Assembly: GCA_031002005.1 (NCBI GenBank)
Contig: CM061921.1
Coordinates: forward strand, 124,030,597-124,094,596
DNA: 64,000 nucleotides
DNA from: Vandiemenella viatica
Lineage: Eukaryota; Arthropoda; Insecta; Orthoptera; Morabidae
Reading direction: 5' to 3'
The notes below the pieces were generated by a model. The model was not told the DNA's origin. It was given only the letters and a program-made list of their open reading frames with translations, and ran no database searches. Positions within the stretch are counted from its first letter, which is position 1. The number at the start of each line of letters is the position of its first letter. The position numbers and the translations under genes are program-made. Shown here piece by piece: positions 33,141 through 44,725 of the stretch.

Positions 33141-33968
33141 ACAAGGGACACCTTTGACCTCGAACGCTCTGAACGGCAGAAAATCATGTTTAGAATAACA
33201 AGCAATCATAAACAAAACAGTGGTGTGTGTTATTTCCATGCAGAATATAAGTTCTATATCAGAAGGCTTACTGATTTTGTAAGACTACAATCTGCCAAAC
33301 CAGAAGTGAAGATACATGATCATTATTTCGTGATGAAACTTCAATCTGTGATTTACAATCAATTTCCTTCATCTATGTATGACCCTATGCTGCAATGTGC
33401 TTTGCGAAAGCCGGGTTATGACGCTGACATACCAACATCATCATTTTAAAATGTAATTAAGAGTGGCTTTTGATATTGGACTGCGTGAATGCGAAAGTGA
33501 TTTGGAATGTGCTGACGTGGCTTTAGTGAGGTGTCCACATTGTTCTCTTCCACTTTGTTTCAACCACTTCATTGAAATCCCGCATATGCACTTTGAGTAC
33601 TAATATAAGCACTATCAGGTGTGTGGTAATGCTGTATATGCGTGTTTTGCGTCACATTAAGTACTTTAAACAGAGAGTGTTGGGTACTGTTTATTGAAAA
33701 TGTGATGATACACTGACGTCGTTGAATTACGTATAATTTCCTTCATATGGTACTGATATCTTGTTACTTTGTTTCTCTCTATTAAAGTGTTAGTTGAGGT
33801 AGAATGCAATAAAAATATGATATTTTCACGGCTCTTTAAGAGCGCCAGCAGACAAGTGAGGAGTTCTGCATGGAAATGACACACATCACTGTATTGTTTA
33901 TGGTCGCTTGTTATTCTAAGCATGTTTTCGTGCGGTTCAGAGCCTTAGAAGTCGAAGGTGTCCCTTGT
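33141..33968 (+). mobile_element. TIR DNA transposon, short derivative, ~828 bp
   Basis: Left end ACAAGGGACACCTTTGACC matches the reverse complement of the right end (33860-33968) over about 105 bp with scattered differences. A partial second copy is at 1-391. The inside holds a transposon-type coding remnant on the plus strand. Target duplication is not clear. I cannot name the superfamily. Confidence 0.8.
33165..33600 (+). pseudogene. C-terminal part of an unassigned transposon protein
   Basis: The frame to 33449 contains HDHYFVMKLQSVIYNQFPSS and MYDPMLQCALRKPGYDADIP. A second frame just after it carries CPHCSLPLCFNHFIEIPH, a C-x2-C-x4-C-x3-H motif. In insects I recall repeated proteins with 'DHYVLKLHSLIYNQFSSP', a 'YAWYKSGY' block and a C-terminal 'CSWC..LCFKHFF' motif; this is the same order with some substitutions. 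N-terminal parts are missing, so this is an internally deleted copy with a frameshift. Confidence 0.6.
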
Positions 33969-34310
33969 TAGTATTATCAAATCTCTAAGAGTCACCCATA
34001 TACAGTACACAGAATGTAGGGAGCTTGTGTCATTAGTATACATTTACTATCATTACTTCGATAACCATTACTCTTGTTCATATTTTAAGTCATCAGCAAA
34101 GGTTTATTTGGGGAAAAATAATTTTGGTTAATTTAATTAAGTAATTGTAATGATAGCAGATCGATATAAAGAAAATATTTTGTTCTCTGTTTATTTCACT
34201 TCCAATTGAATATTTATAAGTGGCCAGCATTAATGTTAATTTTTCATAAGATGAAGATAAGAAGAAGATTAAAATTGGAAATATTTCATAGCTTCTACCA
34301 GTTTCAGATA
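33969..34310. other. No gene seen
   Basis: AT-rich stretch without recognisable features. Confidence 0.4.
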
Positions 34311-34460
34311 TTTGAGTCAAGGAAAGGGATTCGGCCATGGAACCATCACGGCATTCACCTGGAGTTATTTTGGTAATCTGTGGTATGTTGAGATGAAGAT
34401 AGGAAGAAATGGAGGATTGCATCAAACCAGTCGAGAGACTGATGACAGGGTTACGCCTGA
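34311..34460. repeat. SINE core and RTE 3' end fragments side by side
   Basis: 34320-34375 ('ggccatggaaccatcacggc', 'attcacctggagttatttt') matches the SINE core. 34405-34450 ('ggaggattgcatcaaaccag', 'gagagactgatgac') matches the RTE LINE 3' end. The two may derive from one event or from two adjacent insertions. Confidence 0.65.
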
Positions 34461-36752
34461 GCGTCAATCGTTTACCATTTTATTCCAAAACATCCTTTAT
34501 TCCTCTTCCATTAGAAGAATGATCGTTATTATATTCATCGCATAGCTATTAGGCTTCTTATTAATATTAAAAATGCTTAACATTAATAATGAGTAACATT
34601 AACAATTAAATTTGATAAATTTGAAAACTGCTTTTCAGATTCCTGACGATCCGTTTAGCTACCAACATCGAAGACTGAAGATGTGTAGCTAATCAAAAGA
34701 TTTTAACTGTAGCTAGAGATAGTGTGCAATGAAGCAAGCACAAGTTGAGAAGTGAGGACAAGCAAAAATACTCAATCAATGCTGCACTATTCACCTTGCT
34801 GTCTGATATCACATAAGATTTATTATTCATTCATAACTATCAAGAATTTGTGCTTCAGCGGATCTGCGATGCTGCAACTATCAAAGAAGAAGAAAATCTC
34901 AGCAAATCTTACTAGTCCTTTCCATCTTTAGCTGTTTGATGTGCAACGGGAAAATACATTACCTTACTAATCAACGACAGGCATTTATGGAAGCACCGCA
35001 ACTGCACAGAAATGATTAAGAAAATTTTACGTAATCACAGTAAAGAGTTAATTTATGTTTAACTCCTGCGAATCTGGATGAGGGTGAACAACGTTAAAGC
35101 TCTGGATGTTTTTACTATGTCTTACACCAAGAAACATCAAAATTAATAATTTTAGACTCAAGACCTATGTACCAACAACTGAAATATTAATCCTAACGTT
35201 TCAGTGCTTGTTATAACTACCGCTAGTACAGACTGTTGTATATACTCTGAAGCCCTGAAGTTATCAGCGGAAAATTTCATTCGCCACACACAAGTATGAA
35301 AAATAATTAGGTATTTTTTTTCGCAACACGAATTTTATCTATACCAAATATGGAATATTCTTGGAACTAACAGTAGATGTATTGTAAGGAAGATATAGAC
35401 ATTCTTAACTAACAGGTCATCAATATATTTATTACAAGGAAGATATGGTTGACTCTAACAAGTTATATCAAGTAAGCAAATAATTCACAAAGTATTTCAA
35501 AAAAAGTCATTGTAAACTATAGCAAGGTCATATGAAATATACATCAAAAACATCTTTCAATACATTCGAAATCCGTTGCTTCTTCTCCATTAAAACAGAG
35601 CCAGTAGAATCTTCATACAGTCTGTAAGATATGAGTTAGCTAGATAACTGCTTTCAGTTTATTGTCAGGAAAGGAACGTGAGACAGACAAGTATTTTCCT
35701 CAAACTCTTGAATCCAGTATGGATCAGCATTCCACTGCCTGGGTGGTTGATGCGGAGATCAAGCATGAAGAACCATGTTAGTAGTTTTCTCAGTTGGAAA
35801 AGCAGGGAGTTAAATAGTAATAAAAAATATTCATCGAGCCAAATATTACAGCTGTAGACTTTTGAAGATATAGGTTGATGTCGATAAAGCCAAGTTGTAT
35901 TTTTAATCGAGAAAGAAGATTAATAACTTAACTTGGTCAAAAATATTCCTCAGAATGAGCGTAAAAATCGCAAGATTACATTATTTAAGAATAAAAAGTT
36001 AAAATACTGTTACAAATTGTTAGTTTCATCCAAATCAAGTGGAATGCGGCGGAGAAGACCAAAGAGCAGCAAGCCGTGACGGCAGCGCGGGAGAACATTA
36101 GGTAAGACACCTGTGCTTCTCTCCAGACTCCTGGTAAGACGTTTCTCACAGCCTCACCGGTAAGCGAGAAACGTCTTACTATGGAAGTGCGAACTAATTC
36201 TTTTTTCTCGTCCAAACTGGCGTTCCTTATAAAATACTCTTTTAATTGAGAGGCATGTTTTTCCTGCCTCAGTGAAGGCGTATGAATTTAGTTTGTTTAG
36301 AATTCACTATTCCAGCAACAAATAACATACGTAAAGAGTATGGCGAGCCGTTTCTAGAAACAGAATACTCCACTGAAGTTTCATCACGATTCCATATACA
36401 CCGTGCAAAAAATGAATAATTTACCGATCAATACGACCCAGTTATCAGCAGTGTTATAAACAACTTGTAAAGTTTCTCTTCGGTGTTGTAAAGTGATGGG
36501 CACAGATCTTTCAACACGAGTTTTGTTTCCCCACATTCTCAGGGAAAGGCATGAAACGTAATTTCATTGTGATGAAATAAAAAGAACAAAATGTAAATAG
36601 ATTTGCAAGATCAGAAACATGGATCCAGTAGGTCTGGTCTGACAGAAATACCTATCAAATATTTGAAAGAACGAATCCCAATTAAAATCGGTCACTCCGG
36701 AGTACCGTTAGTGTCTCAACTAGTTGAGTTTTTTCACATATTTAGATTGTTA
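34461..36752. other. Gene-free AT-rich stretch
   Basis: No supported gene or named repeat apart from the hairpin at 36134-36179, reported separately. Confidence 0.5.
36134..36179. other. Perfect 14-bp inverted repeat (hairpin)
   Basis: GTAAGACGTTTCTC (36134-36147) and its exact reverse complement GAGAAACGTCTTAC (36166-36179), separated by 18 bases. It could form a stem-loop in RNA or be the trace of a small inverted element. Function unknown. Confidence 0.8.
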
Positions 36753-38034
36753 CGAGGGGGTACCCAAAAATAACCGGAATAGCATTGCCGTGGGCGGAGC
36801 TTGTGCAGCAAGCGTTTCTGCCGCTAGGCGTTTATATCGCAACTCATTGCCAATTCAGTGCCGCCTGTGTTGTCGACCTGGCTTGTTCCGTTAATTTGCA
36901 GTGATTGTTTCTGCTAGCGCTGTTTTGTTATTGTTTCGTTTTTGATGATGGCAAGTTTAAGTGAACAAGGTGCGGCTGTGAAATTTTGTTTTCTACTCAG
37001 TAAAAATGCTGCTGAAACTGTATTCATGCTGAAAATATCTTACGCCATGGGAAAAACTCAAGCGTGCGAGTGGTTGGCTCGGTTTAAAAAAGGCGACATG
37101 TCGATTGATGACACACCTCGGTCTGGACGTCCATCAGCTGCCAGAATCGACGAAAATGGCGGAAAAAATTCGAGAGCTTGTGCTCTTAGATCATGGACAG
37201 ACAATTGATCACTGTCAGAGATTAGTGGATTACCTTGAAGCTCGGTTCAGCGAATTTTAACCGAAAATTTGGGAATGAAAAGAATTGCTTCCAAGTTTGT
37301 TCCGTGGGCTCTGACTGGCGATCAAAAAAAACGTCGGGTTGAAACATGTCGCACTTTGAAACAACAGCTTGAAATTTATCCAGATTTTCTGTTAAAGGTT
37401 CGTGGTGCTATGGTTACGACGCAGAAACAAAGTAACAGTCAAGCCAAGGGAAGACGCCATTGTCACCCTGTCCAAAAAAATATCGTCAAGTCAAATCAAA
37501 CATTTCATTTGCTTTTTTGATGCCAAGGGCGTAGTTCATTCAGAGTTTGTTCCCCCACATCACACCTTTTATTTGGAAGTTTTAAGAAAGATTACGCAAC
37601 AGTGTCCGTCTAAAAAAAAAGTTTTGTGGCAGACAGGAGACTGGTTCTTCCACCACGACAATACACCTGCACACAGCTATCTCTGTTAGGCATTTTTTGG
37701 CTAAAAATGGCATGGTTCCACTGCCCCACGCACCTTACTCGCCTGACCTGGCTCCATGCGACTTTTTCTTATTTCTACGAATGAAAAGTGGCATGAAAGG
37801 ACTCCGATTTGACAACATTGAAGAGGTAATAAAAAAAACAAAAAAAATCGTGGCAGGAGCTGTCAGCCATTTCTAAAGATGACTACAGAAAATGTTTCCA
37901 ACAGTGGAAGCACCGGCGGAACAAATGCATTAGTTGTAATGGAGAGTATTTTGAAGGGGATAATGTTGTTTCGTAAAAAAATTAAAATATATAGCTTTTA
38001 AAAAATAATTCCGGTTTTATTTGGTACCCCATCG
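36753..38034 (+). mobile_element. mariner-type DNA transposon
   Basis: Flanked by TA at 36751-36752 and 38035-38036. Left end CGAGGGGGTACCCAAAAATA and right end (reversed) CGATGGGGTACCAAATAAAA are imperfect inverted repeats of about 28 bp. Length 1282 bp fits a mariner. The transposase is a pseudogene. Confidence 0.95.
36948..37960 (+). pseudogene. mariner transposase (DD34D type), inactive
   Basis: The N-terminus from the ATG at 36948 (MASLSEQGAAVKFCFLLSKN) has the HTH region and GDMSIDDTPRSGRPSAA, the usual mariner linker. Later parts lie in different frames: ENLGMKRIASKFVPWAL, then FFDAKGVVHSEFVPPHHT, GDWFFHHDNTPAHS (second Asp) and HAPYSPDLAPCDFFLF (third Asp). The TGDE motif with the first catalytic Asp, expected just before WCYGYD at about 37410, is missing: the sequence jumps from FLLKV directly to that block. 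With several frameshifts as well, the copy cannot be active. Confidence 0.9.
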
Positions 38035-38360
38035 TATATGGATTCATACTAATCTGTAGTACTTAAAAATTCACCGAGTTTCAGAATATCATAATTTTTG
38101 CAGAAGATACAAAAACATATTTGGTTCTGTGTATCTGACACCATAGTTATAAGCCAGCGTAAATAACAGAGACGTTGTGCAAGTTGAAGTATGTGTACCG
38201 ATACTCCTATGTTGGTTTGTTTACTTGCTGTCGTACTTCAGGTGAAACGGAGTTCGGTAGTAGTTACTTATTTCATAAATAAAAATTCCATAAATAATAT
38301 GGACTGATAGCGAAGAAAATGGTTTTTAAAGGAAACTGCCAATGTGGCTGTACGTGTTAA
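38035..38360. other. Short spacer between transposons
   Basis: AT-rich, no features recognised. Confidence 0.4.
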
Positions 38361-39506
38361 GGCCCGTCGTCCATTGGCACCGAATTCGTCCGACCGACTG
38401 TTCTGCCGAATATGGCCGAATGTGACAGACTAATCCCTAGAAACGTAAAGGCATCGTCACGCGTCCACTGGACACGAACTGTTCGGTCGAATACAGCCGA
38501 ATACGGCCGAGTGACGGACCGATCCCAATGAAATAGGGAATCGGATGTATTCGGGCGAATGGCAAACGCATGCTGCGCTCTTAATAAACAAGTTTCCATT
38601 TTTTATCTTTTGTTTGATCTTGATTTGTATTTTTTAACTCTATCGTACACTGTGGTGGTACGCAGTCACTATAAATATTTTAATAAAAATATCTACGGAA
38701 AGGACAATTATTGCAATTGCGTTTACGCAGTTGTAATAATTATTTTATTAAAATTTAATACACTAAAGACAAAGTCTGAATTTCATACTAGAATATTCTC
38801 TAACGATTATGAGATACAGCTCTTGTCGGGAACGCATTTAGGCACAGGCTATATAGGCTGCAGCCTATCAGCCCGCATCACAAAAACAAAATTTGATTGT
38901 TTGTTACAATTCCTCTTTTCGTATCTTTTTTTTTTTTACTGAAATATTTAATTTTGCGAAATTGGCAACATGGACATAGCTGTCAACTTCTTTTTCTTCT
39001 GTAATTGTTCAGAGCGATGTTAGTAAATTGAATTGAATATCTTAATGATTTTCAGTTGCGTCCATTCAGTCGCAACAATTCCATATTCTTCTAGATACGA
39101 TACAGTAAAATATTCTACAGTTAAATAATCAATTTCAGTTATTTATTTTTGAATTTTGATTAGAAAGTAACTATAAAATGCGAGGTTGAATTTCAAAATA
39201 TTTGCTGGGCATGGCGCGCATCACAGACTCGGCCCAATGGTCTACACGTCCTAAATACGGCCCTGACTCTCGTAATATTTCGCGAGGGCAAGGTAAAGTC
39301 TATTTTTACGAAATTGAAGTTATTATAGAGTTTATAAAAACACCCCGTTTCTTGGTGTTCAAGCAACAATGACGGTCGGCAATATGTGTCGGACGTTATT
39401 CGGCTGCAGTGGACGAAATTAATCGGAAGAACTGGTCAGCCGTCAAATCGGGCGTTACTCGGACGAATGCGGTTCGGACGAAATTCGGTTCCAGTGGACG
39501 AACGGC
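38361..39506. mobile_element. Non-autonomous TIR element with sub-repeats in its ends
   Basis: Left end GCCCGTCGTCCATTGGCACC and right end (reversed) GCCGTTCGTCCACTGGAACC are inverted and alike. Both ends are GC-rich and contain many 'cgaatacggccgaat'-like sub-repeats over about 180 bp (38365-38565, 39370-39505). The middle is AT-rich with no transposase. A TAAG beside each end may be the target duplication but is uncertain. Superfamily not determined. Confidence 0.7.
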
Positions 39507-39641
39507 GTAAGGAGTAACCGTACTGGTCCCTGGACCCGCGTACCGCAGTCAGAATTGCGGTTTCCCACATCATCAAGGCGAACACAATCTTCGCCTCAGA
39601 AACAAAGATACAATTATCATACAGAACATACAGTAGTTATA

Positions 39642-40125
39642 CAGGGTGTCCAGAAAAGGACTCCCTGATTTCAAAATTAAATATCTCGAAAACAAAGATC
39701 GATAGAGGAATGCAGTAAACGGTATGTTTAATGTGACAGCTGTAAGAAGTGTATACAGCAGTGTGAAATAATAGTTACAAAAGCTGCTAACAGATGGCGC
39801 TGTACGCTCATATCAGCATACATAAGTGAAATAATCGTATGAAAACAATCTTTGCAAACAATCACATCACAATGTTTTCAAAATGTTCACCATTGGCACG
39901 TTTCAATGGTGGAACTGATCGCCCTGAGCTTCGGATCACTATTTAGGCATTACGTAATGCGATTACAGCGCCATCTGTTAGCAGCTTTTGTAACTATTAT
40001 TTCACACTGCTGTATACACTTCTTACAGCTGTCACAATAAACATACCGTTTACTGCATTCCTCTATCGATCTTTGTTTCGAGATATTTAATTTTGAAATC
40101 AGGGAGTCCTTTTCTGGACACCGTG
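39642..40125. mobile_element. Foldback element, 484 bp, with ~165-bp inverted arms
   Basis: TA lies on both sides (39640-39641, 40126-40127). The left arm begins CAGGGTGTCCAGAAAAGGAC; the right arm, reversed, reads CACGGTGTCCAGAAAAGGAC and then agrees nearly base for base for about 165 bp, up to the 'cagatggcgctgta' point. A 150-base loop separates the arms. No transposase. TA targets and the CAGGGTGTCC-type end suggest a Tc1/mariner-related MITE. Near-identical arms imply recent origin or gene conversion. Confidence 0.9.
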
Positions 40126-40127
40126 TA

Positions 40128-41860
40128 TGTTTATTAGAGAGTTGGCGACCCAACATTCCTCCATTAGTGTACATGCTCACTCTTACGCCTGCACAGTCCA
40201 CCAGGGCCAATACGAAAAAAAAGTAAGTTTGATGTCATGCCCTCTTATAATCTTTACTGCGGCCACCACAGTAAACAGTACCTCTACTGCTTGGGATGTG
40301 CTGTACCTTGCATCTATGAAAATAAGATAAAATTCTGTTTCCACATTAAATGTTTGGTCGCATTTCCGTTTAGTTTACTATAGGAATGATCCTAAATGAT
40401 CCCAAGCACACTGTCTACCCTAATAAATCTATATAGAAGATTATAAGAAATAAGCATTCTTGGACCCAAAGTAGGATTTCCTATATGGAAGAGACCTTAA
40501 AAATATGTGGTTTCGGTTTAATAATTGTTTCAACTTTCTCCAGTATTTAAGAGCAGTTTTATTTTCAGTTTGTGCCCTTTAGTGGATTATGTTTAACATG
40601 AAATCGCCTTCAAATTTTTCCTTAAGGACTTTTTTAATGTCCCATAAACTTCATTGATATGCAGCAGAGAAACGTAATGATTATTAGCACTTCCAGTATG
40701 TTCTGGTGAGAGCAACAGGTACCTTACGCTAAAGTAATAGAACTACCCAGCAACATTATGAGTTCGAATAGACTTTCAGGCCCTAATAATTATACAGCAG
40801 ATATCAATGCAATGAAGATTCATTAATAACACTTCAAATATAAAACATCTAAATATAAGTAAAGGAAACGAAGTACACACAATTACAAAACGTCTACTGG
40901 CACTCATTGATGATATATCTGAATAAATAAATGAGTAAAAAAAGGACGTTAAATTATAAAAAATATCCACGTCGTAGATGATACATAGAAAATCAGATTA
41001 GTAAGAGCCTGCGGTAATATTCATCTAAAAAAATTAATGAACTATACAACATCGAGAATTAAGGAAAATATTATCAGTGAATACTGCCTTTTATTTGGCT
41101 TTTCGTGAAGACAATTAGAGAAGGGGGAAAGAACGGAACCTTGAGTATGGTCAATATCGGACACTTAAACTTTTGCGATTGTCCTCACAGATAATCTGTA
41201 GAATTCAAACGACTTACAAAAATTATTAGATAAAAACAAGCATGACGTGCTCGTATAACAGATGTCCATTAAATGAAAAATCAACATTCAAAACCGCAAC
41301 AGAACGTATACCCTGTTGAGAGTGGTTAATTAGCAAATTGCATTTAAGGGAATGAGCTCAGATCTCCAAATACACTGTTGAGGGGAAGTTGGGAAGTGAC
41401 GATGAAACAAACGTTTATTAATGTTTAGACAACTCTTCAAACTACATGTAATAGCGTCCTCCCAAACTGGTTTAGTGTATGAAGTAAAAGAATCACCATA
41501 TTACTCAATGGGAAACAATTAGTAAATATTCTTCTTAATTGTTTCTTTATATAACTTATTTTCAGAGCGTGACTTTTCGATATCTACAGTTTCTTATAAT
41601 AATGCCAAATATTTCCTGGTTTCTTAATCGTCACGGTCGCCATGTGGAACAACTGTCGTGGCAAGTCATATCTGAATAAATGAGGCAATCCTCATTTCAG
41701 TTTACTGCAGACAAGAGAAGACCTATCCACATTCTTTGGCAATCAATACTGATCTTTAAGTTACTAATTAATTATCAGTGTAGTAGATTACCAACAGTCT
41801 CTAAAATATATCAACGTACTCTCTTGAAGATTTCACGATCCACCGCATTCGCAACTCTTT
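40128..41860. other. Gene-free stretch
   Basis: AT-rich intronic DNA. No gene or repeat that I can name. Confidence 0.5.
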
Positions 41861-41861
41861 T

Positions 41862-42060
41862 TTAGGTAAGGGTGTCAGGGATTGGAATGAGTTACCAAGG
41901 GAAATGATGAATAACATACCGAAAAGAATTTAACGTTAAAATTTGTAGAGAACAAATGTAGGTGGGTGCAGGATATGGGGAAGTTGAATGTGTAGTGAAA
42001 TTGCCACCGGAGCGTGTGCTCCATTGCAATTAAATTAAATTATTATTGTTATTAAGTCTA
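41862..42060 (+). mobile_element. 3' end fragment of a LINE
   Basis: 'ggtaagggtgtcagggattg' and 'gtgctccattgcaattaaat' are repeated at 44500-44720 at the end of the longer LINE copy. The first block encodes the typical GVRDWNxLP-like tail of CR1/Jockey ORF2. Truncated 5'. Confidence 0.75.
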
Positions 42061-42660
42061 AGTTTGTCCTCCTCTGCCTACTACTTAATTGTCTCTGTCA
42101 CTCCATATGATAACTCTCGTCTCTCGCTGTGTCTGTATCGGTGCTGCTAACCTTCTCACTTTGCATAAGCAACTACACTTCTTTCTGTCTGCACGCCAAC
42201 TGTCTTTTATGATCTATTACTTCCAGACCATGATGCTGTACTTAGTTTGGCTGGGAACCTAAAGAGTTTTTCTATACATACGAATATTAGAAGCAAGAAA
42301 TATTTGTGTGTTCTTACAGTCTTCCCTTGGTTTTTAATGGTTCTTATTAGGAAAGCATTCAAAACTTGTAAAAAAATGAAAAATTAGAAAAGTAAAACCA
42401 AAATTGAATGATCTTCCTTCTTTACTTTATACTGGTCTAAAGTCTGAGTTCAAACGCTTGGTAATTTCCAATCACCTTATTTCAAGGCACCAGATGAATA
42501 CTATTAGACTGTTGAAATAATAGGACATAAAGAGCACATACATGTACTGAACAGTCTATAGGTTTATGAAGACAAGTGAACCTTACACAGAGAACAACAT
42601 TACTTATGCGCCCTTTAAAGAAAATCACACATACATAAAAAATGAACAATGTTTCTGGCT
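42061..42660. other. No gene seen
   Basis: AT-rich DNA without recognised features. Confidence 0.4.
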
Positions 42661-42664
42661 ATTT

Positions 42665-42975
42665 ACGGCATTTGGCCGGCAGAAGTGACGCTGGCAGCGA
42701 TAAACCCAGAGAGCCTAGAAAGCGTTTACATTACTTTAATAACCATAATGTGGGTCCCATACTGCCCCACCATATTCCAGCAGCGGTCTGACCAGAGTTT
42801 TGTAACTCAATTCCCTCACTCCATTGCTACATCACTCTCTGCAAGAAACGAAGGATTTTGGAACCTTTTCCTACCATCTGTCCAAAGTGACCCGTACAGT
42901 TGAGTTTATCTTCAAATGTTATGCCAAGGAATTTACATTTCAAGTCTTCAACAAACACTTCCCTCTTCAACTGGT
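42665..42975 (-). mobile_element. Fragment of a CR1/Jockey-like RT (thumb), minus strand
   Basis: On the minus strand it encodes EVFVEDLKCKFLGITFEDKL, then a region like GxVWWxxMGPTL in shifting frames. It corresponds to LECKYLGITFDNKLDW in the plus-strand copy at about 44000, so it is an oppositely oriented fragment of the same family. Confidence 0.75.
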
Positions 42976-43129
42976 AATCAACATACGCCTTTAGTTTTTT
43001 ATCTGAGTACCCAACAAACTGATCCTAGTGAGACCGCTATGGACTATCACCCAATAAGGAGAGGGAATGAATCAGAGGAAAGGCACCCTAAAGGTATAAA
43101 TGTGGAAACTAGTAAATTTTAAATAGATT

Positions 43130-44725
43130 ATCAGGAAATCATGAAGGAACTCAGAAAGCTAAAAAAAAGATTGGAAAGGGGCTGGTGTACATACCATTAC
43201 TACAGCTTTATTAAACATTGTGGGATGCGATATTGTACCTTACCTTGAAATTTTATTCAAAATGAGTCTGGAGTCATTCTGGTTACCAGAGGATTGGAAA
43301 AGAGCGATAGTGGTACGGGTTCATTAAGGAGGGGTTACAAATAGGGATGAAAATTACAGGACAATTAGTTTGACATCAGTGACAGGCAAAATGAAGGAGA
43401 TATTGATCTGAAACTATATCAGAAATGTCTGCGAGGAAATAAACTGGTTTTCAGATCGACAAAATAGCTTTAGGCAAGGATATTCATGTGAATCTCAGAT
43501 GGTGACCTATATGCAAGATATTTCAGATGATTTGGGCAAGGGAGACCAAGATGATAGTGTGGCACTAAACAGAGTGAGCCATAAAATTGTTTTAAATAAA
43601 CTGAAATCTATTGATTTGGATGAAAAAGTTCCTTGCTGGCTAGATGAATTTTAAAAAACCAGAAAACAAAGTGTTACAGTTGGAAATATAATGAGGTGGA
43701 AGTAAATATGGGAGTGTCACAAGGTAGAGTATTGGAATCATTGTTGTTCATTATTCTAACGAATGGTTGTGTTGATAGCTACGATCAGAATTTAGGTTAT
43801 TTGCAGATGATATAATTGTATACAATAGGTTCAAAACGAGTGAAGACTGAGAAAGCTGCAGAGTGACCTGGATAGAATATCTAAATGGGTAAGTCAGCAT
43901 GGAATGAAGATAGATGCCAAGAAGAGTTAGCTTATTAGGTACATAAATAAAAAACAAAAGGTTATTATGATAGTAGGGTGGGTCAGAATTGCTTGTTGAA
44001 GGCTTGGAGTGTAAATATCTTGGCATAACGTTTGATAACAAACTCGACTGGGCAGAGTAGTTTTGGGTAGGTAGCAGGAAAAGGTGACACATTTACTGGA
44101 TAGGGTGATGAGAGAATAAACCAGAGAAGTTAGGAAACTGGGTTACAAACTTTGGTCAGACTACCGGTTGAAATGGTGGTGTAGTTTGGGACCCACATTT
44201 TGGTTATCAGACACAGAAGTTGGAGGATGTACAAAGAAGACCAGCTAGATTTGTTTGTGCAAATTATCGCAGGAACTAGTCAATAACTAATATTATAAAG
44301 GAGCTGTATTGGGAGTCATTGGAGGAAAGAAGGAGGGTGAGGAGAGTGCTGGGAATATACAGGGCATATGTTGGTGATGGAGCTGGGAGGGATATTGGTC
44401 AAAGAATTAGGAATAGTGAATGGAAGGGAAAAGACGACCATGACCACAAGCTGGCGCTCGATTTCATGCATAAGGGTGTGGCGAAATTTTCTTTTGTTGG
44501 TAAGGGTGTCAGAGATTGGAACTAATTACCAAGTGAAGTTATGAATAATTTACCTAAATGCTTAAGTAATTTAAAATTAAAATTTGTAAATCGAAAGAAT
44601 TAATGGGAGAGAAATTTAACACTCCAATTATAAAAGAAACTTTTAAAATATAAAAAGGGGAATTAGATGACTAGGGTAATAGCCATGGGAGCGTTAGCTC
44701 CATTGCAGTTAAGTTGATAATAATC
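43130..44725 (+). mobile_element. Decayed CR1/Jockey-like LINE
   Basis: Broken RT motifs in order on the plus strand: WLPEDWKRAIVV (43290), NYRTISLTSVTGKM (43350), NSFRQGYSCESQM (43465), GVSQGRVLESLLFIIL (43710, motif B decayed), FRLFADDIIVYN (43795, catalytic pair kept), CKYLGITFDNKLDW (44005), then GPTFWLSDTEVGG-like sequence and a C-terminal tail (44319-44525) with LALDFMHKGVAKFSF and GVRDWN. The 3' UTR ends 'gcgttagctccattgcagtt' and a TAA-type tail. Many stops and frameshifts. Confidence 0.85.
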
